This document shows positions 46,101 through 54,294 of a DNA stretch of 64,000 nucleotides, in pieces. The DNA comes from Chryseobacterium sp. JAH. Lineage in GTDB: Bacteria > Bacteroidota > Bacteroidia > Flavobacteriales > Weeksellaceae. Where the stretch lies: NCBI RefSeq assembly GCF_001507335.1, contig NZ_LMAH01000002.1, positions 1 to 64,000 of the forward strand, given 5' to 3'. The notes beneath the pieces were generated by a model. The model saw only the letters and a program-made list of their open reading frames with translations, did not search any database and was not told where the DNA came from. The first letter of the stretch is position 1; each line of letters begins with the position of its first letter. A program made the translations under genes and the position numbers.

Positions 46101-46316
46101 TTAGAATATGATTTTTCACATTTGCTAAACCCGAATGGTTTCGTGAAAAGCTTCACCGCAAATATTTCAGGATATAATCTGGCGATGTGGAAAAAATCTA
46201 AAAATCTTTATTCAGATCCTGACTTCCAGATTGGAAGTACTTCTGGAGGTTCAGGAAATGACATTCAGGATCCTTCGAGCAGATGGTTCGGAATCGGATT
46301 TAATCTTAAATTTTAA
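43161..46316 (+). CDS. SusC/RagA-type TonB-dependent outer-membrane transporter
   Basis: A TTG at 43146 extends the frame; ATG 43161 starts the signal peptide (MKKTLATFTVLLL to LSAQ), giving 1051 aa. It has a carboxypeptidase-D-like N-domain (NITGTVKSEEGTVVSGVNI), a plug domain (from about 100, with VVITALGIEKKK and a conserved VLKGAPASALYGSRGRYGA) and a 22-strand barrel ending in Phe (IGFNLKF). It imports its ligand with energy from TonB. The SusD partner starts 10 nt later and a phospholipase C follows, so the cargo may be phosphocholine lipid products rather than glycan. Confidence 0.95.
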   Translation: MKKTLATFTVLLLPLYLSAQETNITGTVKSEEGTVVSGVNITDKNTGTTVISDENGNFTISANPKDLLEFYSSDYSLYTVEVTSKKNYSVVLKRVNEKQIEGVVITALGIEKKKEKLGYSTQEVGTKQFESITTPSIGNLFSGQVAGLNVSNPTGMQQKPVFSLRGNTNLVYVIDGVIVEAEVFQNLDPNNIDNINVLKGAPASALYGSRGRYGAVLITTKNAKKQGFSVEFSQNTMITAGFTNLPKTQTEYGNGSQGKYEFWDGADGGVNDGDMIWGPKFVPGLKIAQWNSPIRDKQTGQIIEWYGTVAGSAYDDKSRYERVPIDWKYHDNLKTFMKPAMINNNNFAISYKHNKDSYRLSGNFMNYNDRIPEAYLQRYGINFASENHFGEKFIFDTKLNFNQTFTPNVPNYDYNPSGHMYTILIWMGGDVDGNALKNHLWVPGQEGKTQANWNYAWYNNPWFGAEKYKNQNRTNIINAQTGLEYKATDDLSIKGRVSIVENHNKQEILSPYSYFNYSAPRNGGYILNDTKTWNMNSDILATYKKKISDNFDFSVNAGASTFYYKNDIDNASTDGLKIPELYDLANSTGAVKYYDYLKEKLIYSTYGTIDFGLYNAFFINVSGRNDWSSTLPKANRSYFYPSASLSTIVSNLITMPEAINLLKVSASWAKVAYDFQPYAIRNYYLNNNGVSFNGNPTFYYPTTLNYENSLKPEQTKSYEIGLTAGLFKNRITLDATYFRTLDYNNILQFPSTPSSGFTSQNVNGNEYTTKGFEVSLGLVPVKTGNFTWRSLINWSTYEKTLTEIYAGMPNYNNIKLGERMDSYYDVTWQKSPDGKVILNSTTGMPTRATTPTNLGHFNPDWTFGFTNTFKYKKLSLNIGIDGSIGGVMRSQVVEKMWWGGKHPNSTAYRDIEYANPGTYYFVPDGVNYNAATGAYTTHTTPISFQSWAQNYPYQARVTEDESELFANVFDRTFVKLRSVVLEYDFSHLLNPNGFVKSFTANISGYNLAMWKKSKNLYSDPDFQIGSTSGGSGNDIQDPSSRWFGIGFNLKF

Positions 46317-46326
46317 ATAAAAACAA

Positions 46327-47808
46327 ATGAAAAACAAAATCTTCAAAATAGCAGTCTTAACCGTTGGTTTATTTTCACTTTCAGCTTGCGAAACCGATCT
46401 GGACAAAATCAACGAAAACCCAAATGATCAGGCCAATATTGACCCTCAATATCTTTTAACCTATGTTTCAAAATCTGCATTTGCCGTTCAGGGAGATCCC
46501 ATGTACGCTTCAAGAATGTTGATTGGTACTGATGGTGAAAATATTTACCAATATATGAAATGGAACGATGCTTCATTCGGAACCTACAGTACAGATTTGC
46601 TGAATACCATGAAAATGATGCAGGAAGGCGAAAGAATTAGTAATAAAAATTACCAGGCGATTGGTAAATTTTACAGAGCTTTTCATTTTTTTAATTTAAG
46701 TTTAAAATTCGGAAGTATTCCTTATTCAGAAGCGATAAATGGTGAATCCGGAATTACCCAGCCAAAATATGACAGTCAGGAAACCGTAATGGCCGGAGTT
46801 TTAAATGAACTGAAAGAAGCCAACGATTTAATCAATGCTTCAGAAACCATTTCTGGTGATATCATTTATAACGGCAACATCACAAAATGGAAAAAACTAA
46901 TCAACTCATTCCGTCTAAAAGTATTGATGACTTTATCTAAAAAAACAACCGTTAACGGAATTAATATTGCCAATGAATTTGCTTCAATTGCAGGAAGCCA
47001 GACTTTAATGACTTCGATTCAGGATAACGGAGAACTTAAATTTGCCGATGCTGCAGACAGCAGATACACGACTTTCAACAGCAGTGGCTACGGTTCGAGT
47101 TTGTATATGGCGAATTATTTTATCAATATGTTTAAAGACAGACAAGATCCAAGAATTTTCACCTTTGCAGAACAGACGACTTCAGCTAAAGAAAACGGTT
47201 TGGCAATCACTAATTTCAATGGTTACAACGGAGGAAACCCTACTTCACCATATGCCGACAATGCAGCTTTAATTACTGCTAAAAACATTTCGAAAGTAAA
47301 CGAAAGATTTTATAAAGACCCTACTAATGAGCCATCTTCCATACTTTCTTATGCTGAGCTGGAATTTATTCTGGCAGAAGCAACCGCAAGAGGCTGGATT
47401 GCAGGATCTGCAAAAACACATTATGATAACGCAATCAAGGCGAGTTTTCAATTTTATCAGACCTATGTAAAAAATCCGAATCTGTATTTTGCCGGATTTA
47501 ATGTTGATAATTATTTAGCCGGTTCTTTGGTTGTTTACAATAATTCTGCTCCACTGCAGACTCAGCTTGAAAAAATTATCACACAGAAATACATGACTTT
47601 ATTTCATCAGGGACAGTGGACTTCTTATCAGGATTACCTGAGAACTGGTTATCCAAATTTACCCTTACAAACCGGAGTTACCGCACCCTCAAGATTCAGA
47701 TATCCACAAGTTGAATACAATTATAACAACACCAATCTTCAGGCTGCATTGACTGCACAGTACAACGGGCAGGATAATATTACTTCTAAGCCATGGTGGC
47801 TATTGTAA
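46327..47808 (+). CDS. SusD/RagB-type surface lipoprotein
   Basis: This 493-aa protein has a lipobox (FSLSAC, lipid-modified at Cys21), then the SusD-like helical fold: NENPNDQANIDPQYLL near the start, KYDSQETVMAGVLNELKEA, and LSYAELEFILAEATARGW, all typical of the SusD-like family that binds ligand over the SusC channel. The closing WW followed by LL is common for this subgroup. It forms a lid on the SusC barrel at the cell surface. It is 10 nt after susC and 81 nt before the phospholipase gene. Confidence 0.93.
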   Translation: MKNKIFKIAVLTVGLFSLSACETDLDKINENPNDQANIDPQYLLTYVSKSAFAVQGDPMYASRMLIGTDGENIYQYMKWNDASFGTYSTDLLNTMKMMQEGERISNKNYQAIGKFYRAFHFFNLSLKFGSIPYSEAINGESGITQPKYDSQETVMAGVLNELKEANDLINASETISGDIIYNGNITKWKKLINSFRLKVLMTLSKKTTVNGINIANEFASIAGSQTLMTSIQDNGELKFADAADSRYTTFNSSGYGSSLYMANYFINMFKDRQDPRIFTFAEQTTSAKENGLAITNFNGYNGGNPTSPYADNAALITAKNISKVNERFYKDPTNEPSSILSYAELEFILAEATARGWIAGSAKTHYDNAIKASFQFYQTYVKNPNLYFAGFNVDNYLAGSLVVYNNSAPLQTQLEKIITQKYMTLFHQGQWTSYQDYLRTGYPNLPLQTGVTAPSRFRYPQVEYNYNNTNLQAALTAQYNGQDNITSKPWWLL

Positions 47809-47889
47809 GAAGCTAACAATTTTGTAATTTTCAACTTGAAAACCGTAAGATGATCATAACTTGCGGTCAGTTACTAAGTACTTTTCACT

Positions 47890-50235
47890 ATGAACAGAAG
47901 AGAATTTTTAGAAAAATCGGGGATTTTAATGGCCGGTTTGGGAACCTCGAATATGTTGCATCCTGCAATTTTAAAAGCTTTAACGATAGAAGCTCATGCA
48001 GGATCTACATTTTATGATGCAGAACACGTGGTGATTTTGATGCAGGAAAACCGATCTTTTGATCATGCTTTCGGAGCTTTAAAAGGGGTTCGTGGATTTT
48101 TAGACCAGACAGCATTTGTAAAAGAAGATGGACACTCAGTTTTTTTTCAGAAAAATAATGAAGGAAAATATGCTGCGCCGGGAAGACTAGATTTAAAAAA
48201 CACCAAATCTACTTGGATGAGTTCGCTTCCCCATTCATGGTCTGATCAACAACATGCCTTAAACGGAATGAAGTACGACAAATGGCTTCAAGCAAAAGCT
48301 TCCGGAAACAAAAATTATAAGGATATGCCGCTGACTTTGGGGTATTACAATCGTGAAGACTTACCTTTTTATTATCAGTTAGCAGATTCTTTTACGATTC
48401 TTGACCAATATTTCTGTTCATCACTTACCGGAACTACACCCAACAGATTGTTTCTTTGGTCAGGAACCATTCGTGAACAACAAAATGGGAAAGTAAAAGC
48501 CAATGTTTTTAATGACAACATCGATTACGATAAAAACAGGCAGGCAAGATGGAAAAGCTTTCCTGAAATTTTAGAAGAGCAGAATATTTCGTGGAAAATT
48601 TATCAGAATGAAATCAGTCTTCAAAAAGGAATGCCTAATGAAGAAGAGTCATGGTTGAGTAATTTTACTGATAATCCGATCGAATGGTTTTCTAATTTTA
48701 ATGTTAAATTTTCGAAAGGCTATCATCAAAACATTCCTAATCTTATTGAACGTTTAAAAACCGAAATTAAGAAAAACCCTCAACACAAAACCCACTTTGA
48801 AAATTTAATCAAAGAACTTGATGAAGATATCCTAAAATATCATCCTGATAATTATTCAAAGCTTTCACAAAAAGAAAAAAATCTTCACGAGAAAGCTTTC
48901 ACAATCAATTCTGATGATCCCGATTACTGGAATTTAGAAATTGACACTGATGAAAACGGAGAAAGACTGGTTGTTCCGAAAGGCGATGTCCTGCATCAGT
49001 TTAGAAAAGATGTTGCGGAGAAAAAGCTTCCATTAGTATCTTGGTTGGTTGCGCCTGAAAAATTTTCTGACCACCCGAGTTCCCCTTGGTACGGAGCGTG
49101 GTATATTTCTGAAGTTCTGAATATTCTTACCCAAGATCCTGAAACCTGGAAAAAAACAATTTTCATTATTAATTATGATGAAAATGACGGTTATTTTGAT
49201 CATGTGATTCCTTTTGCACCACCTGTTAATCCGAGTCAACCTGTTGATATGAACGGAAAAGAAGGGGTAGAATACGTCAATAAAACCCAGGAATATATGT
49301 CGACTCATAACCTTCGTGACAACGAGAAAATTGAGGGAACTGTCGGTTTGGGATTCCGTGTTCCAATGATTATCGCTTCACCCTGGACAAAAGGTGGTTT
49401 TGTAAACTCTCAGGTTTCTGATCATACGTCAGTACTGCAGTTTTTAGAAAAATTCATTCAAAAAAAATACAGTAAAGATGTAACGGTGCAAAACATAAGC
49501 GATTGGAGACGAGCAATCTGCGGAGATCTTACATCGGCTTTCAACAAATCTGAAAGCAAAATCCCACAAATGAATTATCTGGATCAAAAAGACTACACGA
49601 AGACCATTAATTCGGCAAAAAACAAACCTACACCTCATCTCAAATGGTATAATGAAAAAGAGCTCAATCAACAATTATTACAAATTCAGGAGAGAGGCAT
49701 CAAACAATCAAACCCTCTACCCTATGATTATGAAGTGAATCTTAAAAATAATAAGATTGTCATGACTAATCTTACAGATACCGCAGTACCTCTAATTATT
49801 TATGATAAAAACAAACTGAATACAAGCGATTATTATTTCTCGTATGCTTTATATCCAAAAAAAGAGATTTCGAATGAAGTAAATTTAGAGCATTATCATT
49901 ATGAAGTGATCGGGCCTAATGGTTTTGTAAGAAAATTTAAAAGCACAGAAAATCCTGAGCTTGATGTAATTTTATTAAATAAAAGTACTAAAAATGAGGT
50001 AGAACTTAATCTGAAAAACAAGAGAGATAAAAAGCAGACAATCCGTATTGAAAATCTTTACGAAAGATTAACACGTGATATTGACATAGATTCTTCATTA
50101 GAAAAAATACGGATCAATCTGGACAAAACAAAAGGCTGGTATGATCTCAAAATAAAATCAGGAAACAGCAGCTGGCATTTTTCGGGAAGAATAGAATCAG
50201 GAAAACCTACCGTTACAGATCCTCATTGGGCATAA
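47890..50235 (+). CDS. Phosphocholine-type phospholipase C, Tat-exported
   Basis: This 781-aa enzyme has a twin-arginine signal (NRREFLEKSG), the phosphoesterase core with HVVILMQENRSFDHAFG, CSSLTGTTPNR, and NYDENDGYFDHV, and two small C-terminal beta domains (about 600-690 and 700-781) like the paired DUF756 modules of PlcH/PlcN. It should cleave phosphatidylcholine or sphingomyelin to a diacylglycerol or ceramide plus phosphocholine. At its end lies a perfect terminator. Placed after a SusCD pair, it suggests the trio works together on host or plant membrane lipids. Specific substrate is inferred. Confidence 0.9.
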   Translation: MNRREFLEKSGILMAGLGTSNMLHPAILKALTIEAHAGSTFYDAEHVVILMQENRSFDHAFGALKGVRGFLDQTAFVKEDGHSVFFQKNNEGKYAAPGRLDLKNTKSTWMSSLPHSWSDQQHALNGMKYDKWLQAKASGNKNYKDMPLTLGYYNREDLPFYYQLADSFTILDQYFCSSLTGTTPNRLFLWSGTIREQQNGKVKANVFNDNIDYDKNRQARWKSFPEILEEQNISWKIYQNEISLQKGMPNEEESWLSNFTDNPIEWFSNFNVKFSKGYHQNIPNLIERLKTEIKKNPQHKTHFENLIKELDEDILKYHPDNYSKLSQKEKNLHEKAFTINSDDPDYWNLEIDTDENGERLVVPKGDVLHQFRKDVAEKKLPLVSWLVAPEKFSDHPSSPWYGAWYISEVLNILTQDPETWKKTIFIINYDENDGYFDHVIPFAPPVNPSQPVDMNGKEGVEYVNKTQEYMSTHNLRDNEKIEGTVGLGFRVPMIIASPWTKGGFVNSQVSDHTSVLQFLEKFIQKKYSKDVTVQNISDWRRAICGDLTSAFNKSESKIPQMNYLDQKDYTKTINSAKNKPTPHLKWYNEKELNQQLLQIQERGIKQSNPLPYDYEVNLKNNKIVMTNLTDTAVPLIIYDKNKLNTSDYYFSYALYPKKEISNEVNLEHYHYEVIGPNGFVRKFKSTENPELDVILLNKSTKNEVELNLKNKRDKKQTIRIENLYERLTRDIDIDSSLEKIRINLDKTKGWYDLKIKSGNSSWHFSGRIESGKPTVTDPHWA

Positions 50236-50272
50236 TATTTTTCTTGAGAAAGTAATAAAGATATCTCAAATT

Positions 50273-50305
50273 AAAAGAGATTTACCAGTGTGGTAAATCT
50301 CTTTT
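50273..50305 (+). terminator. Terminator after the phospholipase gene
   Basis: A perfect 15-bp stem, AAAAGAGATTTACCA with TGGTAAATCTCTTTT, around GTG, followed by ATATTTAAATTTT. It closes the SusCD-phospholipase operon and faces the convergent mreB gene. Confidence 0.85.
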
Positions 50306-50416
50306 ATATTTAAATTTTACGGAATATTCTTTTTAAATTTAGTCTAGTCACTTTCTTTTTCACCAGATACAATTACCTCTTTCCAGAAGTCGATATGGAT
50401 GTGTCTATAAATCATA

Positions 50417-51442
50417 TTATTTCATCAGAAATCTGAATCTATTGATGTTTTTGAGAGCAATACCGGTTCCGCGTACCACGGCTCTTAATGGATCTTCGGC
50501 TACAAATACCGGCAATCCGGTTTTTCTATGTAGTCTATCAGCTAATCCATTGAGAAGTGCTCCACCTCCTGCAAGAAAAATTCCTGTTTTATAAATATCT
50601 GTTGCAAGTTCAGGAGGAGTTATCGAAAGCGTCTCCATAATAGCATCTTCAATACGAATAATGGATTTGTCTAAAGCTTTAAAAATCTCCCTATAATTGA
50701 CCATGATTTCTTTTGGTTTACCTGTAAGAAGATCTTTTCCGCGAACAGAAATATCCTCCAAAGGAAAATCGAGCTCTTCCAATGCAGAACCTATTTCAAT
50801 TTTTATCCTTTCGGCAGTTCTTTCACCTACATCCAAATTATGTTGAGATCTGATAAAGTAACTAATATCATTGGTAAAAACGTCACCCGCCAACTTCAGC
50901 GATCTGTCACAGACGATTCCGCCCAATGCAATAACAGCTATTTCAGTAGTTCCACCTCCGATATCTACAATCATATTTCCTTCCGGACTTTCAACATCAA
51001 TCCCCGCTCCAATCGCTGCGGCCATCGGCTCATAAATAAGTATTACTTCTTTAGCATTTACTTTTTGAGCAGAATCTCTAACGGCTCTTTTTTCAACTTC
51101 GGTTATTCCCGAAGGGATACATATCACTATTCTCAGTGCAGGTTGTATGAATTTACCCTTGATTTCAGAAATTCTTTTGATAAATTCTTTAATCATGTGT
51201 TCAGAAGCATGAAAATCTGCAATGACACCGTCTTTTAGCGGTCGGATAACTCTTATATCTTCGTGAGTTTTGCCCTGCATCAATTTTGCCTGTGTTCCGA
51301 CAGCAATGGCTTTTCCCGTCAGTCGGTCGATAGCAACAATAGAAGGCTCGTCGATGACGATTTTATTATTGTGTATTATCAGGGTATTAGCGGTTCCTAA
51401 ATCAATCGCAATCTCTTCCGTAAACATATCAAAAATCCCCAT
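50417..51442 (-). CDS. mreB: MreB-family actin-like protein (orphan copy)
   Basis: The frame extends to 51466, but MGIFDMFTEEIAIDLGTANT at 51442 is the true start (341 aa), as in MreB proteins. The actin-fold motifs are present: phosphate-1 (DLGTANTLI), phosphate-2 (VDIGGGTTEIAVI), adenosine loop (FLAGGGALLNGL) and connect segments (YEPMAAAIGAG). MreB directs cell-wall synthesis in rods. No mreC, mreD or pbp2 lies beside it, so this is either a second MreB paralogue or a dispersed locus. It is convergent with the phospholipase gene. Confidence 0.93.
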   Translation of the reverse strand: MGIFDMFTEEIAIDLGTANTLIIHNNKIVIDEPSIVAIDRLTGKAIAVGTQAKLMQGKTHEDIRVIRPLKDGVIADFHASEHMIKEFIKRISEIKGKFIQPALRIVICIPSGITEVEKRAVRDSAQKVNAKEVILIYEPMAAAIGAGIDVESPEGNMIVDIGGGTTEIAVIALGGIVCDRSLKLAGDVFTNDISYFIRSQHNLDVGERTAERIKIEIGSALEELDFPLEDISVRGKDLLTGKPKEIMVNYREIFKALDKSIIRIEDAIMETLSITPPELATDIYKTGIFLAGGGALLNGLADRLHRKTGLPVFVAEDPLRAVVRGTGIALKNINRFRFLMK

Positions 51443-51668
51443 CGTACATTCATTATTAGGCGCCAAATGTACGTCTATTACTTTTAAATACTTGCCAAAA
51501 TAAATCGCTTAAGAAGTTAAACATAAGTTAAAATAACAAATGGAAAACAAAGTAAAAAGTTATAGAATTAAAAAACAGCCGATTAAATTTAGTCAACCAG
51601 TTAACCAATACTTATTTCTGGAGTAACATAAAATCTCTTCTATGAACATGATCATCATTTTTTAAGGT

Positions 51669-51676
51669 TATCTTTG
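51669..51676 (+). promoter_or_regulatory. -7 box TATCTTTG before the 71-aa gene
   Basis: A perfect TAnnTTTG match 41 nt before the start at 51718. No -33 TTG at the expected distance. Confidence 0.55.
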
Positions 51677-51717
51677 TATTTAGTAAAATAATCTGATAAC
51701 AATAAGATAAAAGCACA

Positions 51718-51933
51718 ATGGATCCGGTAGAAATGGAAAATCAAATACTTGAAATCGTAAAGAAAAAACATGATGAGACAGGTGGAAACAATGGCAATTT
51801 CTTCGGAGACTTTGATCATATTCTGAATATGCCGATTCCTGAAAGAAATGCTTTCCTACAAAATATGGTCATCAGGAAACTGATTGTTATTCGAGAGGGA
51901 GGAAATGCAAAAATGATTATGCTTCCTAAATAG
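51718..51933 (+). CDS. Small protein of unknown function
   Basis: I do not recognise this 71-aa protein. It opens with a helix (MDPVEMENQILEIVKKKHDE), has a Gly/Asn-rich loop, then NMPIPERNAFLQNMVIRKLI and a beta-like tail IREGGNAKMIMLPK, a layout like the last helix and wing of a winged-helix protein. A second ATG lies at 51733. It has its own promoter and stands alone between mreB (divergent) and the monooxygenase. Confidence 0.6.
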   Translation: MDPVEMENQILEIVKKKHDETGGNNGNFFGDFDHILNMPIPERNAFLQNMVIRKLIVIREGGNAKMIMLPK

Positions 51934-51981
51934 ATCATTATATTCAATTAAACTATACAAGAAATTTGATAAGTCATCATT

Positions 51982-51998
51982 AGTTACTTTTAGTAACT
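51982..51998. promoter_or_regulatory. Operator-like inverted repeat AGTTACT-TTT-AGTAACT
   Basis: A perfect 7-bp inverted repeat with a 3-nt spacer. Its right arm overlaps TAACTTTA (51994-52001), a -7 box with one mismatch, 33 nt before the monooxygenase start. The form suits a repressor, for instance of the HxlR or TetR type; no such regulator is in the window. Confidence 0.5.
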
Positions 51999-52034
51999 TT
52001 ACATTATTAAATTAAATGACTTAATAAATCTATT

Positions 52035-53051
52035 ATGAAAAATTCTGTATCCTACTCTATTTTAGAACTGGCCATCGTATCAGAAGGAAGCACCTTTAAA
52101 CAAACGCTGAATAATTCTGTGACCTTAGCAAAAGTGGCCGAAGAACTTGATTATAAGAGATATTGGTTTGCCGAACATCACAATTCTGAATCTGTGGGCA
52201 GTAGTGCAACCTCTATTCTAATAGGTTATGTTGCAGAAAATACAAAAAAGATCAGAGTGGGCTCCGGAGGAATTATGCTTCCTAACCATTCACCCTTAAT
52301 TATTGCTGAACAATTTGGAACCCTTGCGCATTTATATCCTGACAGAATCGATTTAGGTTTGGGAAGAGCTCCTGGCACAGATACACTTACCGCGCAGGCA
52401 ATTCGAATAGATTTTATGAAAGCCGCTCATTCTTTTCCCGCCGAGGTTGAGAAAATTGAAAATTACTTCTCAAAAGAAAACAAAACGTCAAAGGTGAGAG
52501 CTGCCATCGCAGAAGGAACAGATGTGCCCATCTACATTCTGGGATCAAGTACAGACAGTGCTCATCTAGCAGCAGCCAAAGGATTGCCTTATGCCTTTGC
52601 GAGTCATTTTGCATCAACACACTTAGTGAATGCTCTTAATATTTACAGACATGAATTTACGCCTTCTGAATTTCTTCAAAATCCTTACACAATCGCCGGA
52701 GTGAATGTTGTGATTGCGGATACTGAAGAAGAGGCAGAAAGAGTTTACACCTCACTGATCAGAATGTTTTTTGGCGTACTGACTGGAAATTCCCAACCTC
52801 TGCATCCGCCAACAGAGATGACTCAAGATCTCAGAGATATCGTACAGCATCCTAGTCTGCATCAAATGTTGAAATATTCATTTGTAGGCACCAAAGAAAC
52901 AGTCAAAACACAGCTTCAAGATTTTATTACTGAGACAAATGTTAATGAACTCATTATGGTTTCTACTATTTACTCCATCGAAGATCGAATTAAATCTACC
53001 CGCCTCTTTGCTGAAGTGATGATTGAGATTAATGAGGCTTCTTCCGTATAA
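52035..53051 (+). CDS. LLM-class flavin-dependent monooxygenase (luciferase-like)
   Basis: This 338-aa TIM-barrel protein belongs to the bacterial luciferase-like family: LAKVAEELDYKRYWFAEHHN, RVGSGGIMLPNHSPLIIAEQFG, and GLGRAPGTD are its signatures. Such enzymes use reduced flavin and oxygen, or F420-type variants, to oxidise organic substrates; natural substrates of this subgroup are mostly unknown. It is transcribed alone from a promoter that carries a repressor-like palindrome. Confidence 0.9.
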   Translation: MKNSVSYSILELAIVSEGSTFKQTLNNSVTLAKVAEELDYKRYWFAEHHNSESVGSSATSILIGYVAENTKKIRVGSGGIMLPNHSPLIIAEQFGTLAHLYPDRIDLGLGRAPGTDTLTAQAIRIDFMKAAHSFPAEVEKIENYFSKENKTSKVRAAIAEGTDVPIYILGSSTDSAHLAAAKGLPYAFASHFASTHLVNALNIYRHEFTPSEFLQNPYTIAGVNVVIADTEEEAERVYTSLIRMFFGVLTGNSQPLHPPTEMTQDLRDIVQHPSLHQMLKYSFVGTKETVKTQLQDFITETNVNELIMVSTIYSIEDRIKSTRLFAEVMIEINEASSV

Positions 53052-53225
53052 AATTAATTCTTAAAACATAGATCTTTTTTTCTGAAATCCACCTGATTTT
53101 AATGGCTTTTTACACAGTACCGATTCTTTGATTTAAACTTAAAATCAAAGAAATATCAAATTAAAAATAGGCACTCAAACATGCATAAATATTGCCTATA
53201 TTCGTAGAATTATTATTAATCTGCC

Positions 53226-53588
53226 ATGAAGAAAAAAGTCGTACTCGTACAGGATAATAAAGAGATACTTGAAATTATGGATCAGGTATTAGAAGACGAA
53301 GGATATGAAGTTACAGGATCTCTCACAACTGAACCTATAAAAAATATTGAAAGCATAGATCCAGACGTTGTGATTGTAGATGATCACATTAAAGGATCTG
53401 TGAAGGGTTCACAAGTCATAAAGGATTTAAAATCTGACCCGAAGACTGATGAGATACCGGCAGTTCTCACCTCAACTTCAAGCAATCTGGCTTCTGAAGC
53501 TGCAGAATGTAAAGCCGATGACTATATTGCCAAACCCTTTGGAATTGATGAAATGATCGATGTCGTTAAGAAAAATACTGATATTTAA
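53226..53588 (+). CDS. Stand-alone receiver-domain protein
   Basis: This 120-aa protein is a single receiver domain with no output domain. Phospho-acceptor is Asp52 in VIVDDHIKG, the switch Thr is in VLTSTSS, and Lys103 is in DDYIAKPF. The first acidic residue of the usual metal pair is Gln9 (VLVQDN), so only Asp10 remains there. It could be a phosphate shuttle or sink for one of the hybrid kinases in the window. It is monocistronic. Confidence 0.88.
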   Translation: MKKKVVLVQDNKEILEIMDQVLEDEGYEVTGSLTTEPIKNIESIDPDVVIVDDHIKGSVKGSQVIKDLKSDPKTDEIPAVLTSTSSNLASEAAECKADDYIAKPFGIDEMIDVVKKNTDI

Positions 53589-53786
53589 ATGAGTGTTGAA
53601 AACTGTGTAAAAATATGATCTTCCGACCTGCTTTTTTATCAAAATAACAAAAAAGGGGTGACACATTTTTGTTCATTATTAAAAATCATATTGAGTAAAA
53701 ATTGATCTCAATTTGAATTACCACTACAAAGGTTTTTCAGCAGGAAATAAAGTAGTGTAGAGATTGTAAATCATCACTGTGAAAAA

Positions 53787-54236
53787 ATGAAAAAAACACT
53801 TTTAAAATTCTGGGTAATCAATATTTTGATAAGTATTTGTTTGTTTGTTATCTACAGAATTTTACTTGCTGAATCCAAAAATCCTGCTGATGAAAATTTC
53901 CTTCAAGTTATTCTGTCTATTTTATCGATACTTTTGCAGCTTGGTTTTTCGCTTGTTTATCTTATAGGAATGATCGTTTGCTCATTTATTTTATTTTTGA
54001 ATCTTTTTGAAAAAATCAGAAATAATTACTTTTTTTCACTCCTCTCATTTTTGGGTCTCCCTTCACTTTGTATCATTATACTGTTGATTGCTGCGATAGC
54101 CGACATCTATTCGTTCAACCAAAGCATTCTTTTAAAATTTATTGGTTTTTCACTTATCTATCTTGTATTTACAGGCATACAGTTTTTAATGTTCAGAAAG
54201 AAATTAAAAACGGGCGCATTAAAAATGTCGCAGTAA
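53787..54236 (+). CDS. Four-helix membrane protein of unknown function
   Basis: This 149-aa protein has four predicted membrane helices (about 7-27, 42-75, 83-109 and 115-136) and a short basic tail. I recognise no family motif. It is not clearly linked to a neighbour: the receiver gene ends 198 nt upstream and a convergent lyase gene lies 58 nt downstream. Confidence 0.6.
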   Translation: MKKTLLKFWVINILISICLFVIYRILLAESKNPADENFLQVILSILSILLQLGFSLVYLIGMIVCSFILFLNLFEKIRNNYFFSLLSFLGLPSLCIIILLIAAIADIYSFNQSILLKFIGFSLIYLVFTGIQFLMFRKKLKTGALKMSQ

Positions 54237-54294
54237 CTATCTTACCGTCTTACTTAAACATCTTTATCTTTAAAAATCAAGATTTTCTCAAAAA

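Noticed and set aside
50281..50297. TTTACCA-GTG-TGGTAAA, which looks like the Crp/Fnr operator at 27745.
   Set aside because: It is the inner part of a perfect 15-bp stem at the end of the phospholipase gene, it has a 3-nt centre instead of the tight palindrome, and no promoter lies downstream of it. A terminator explains it.
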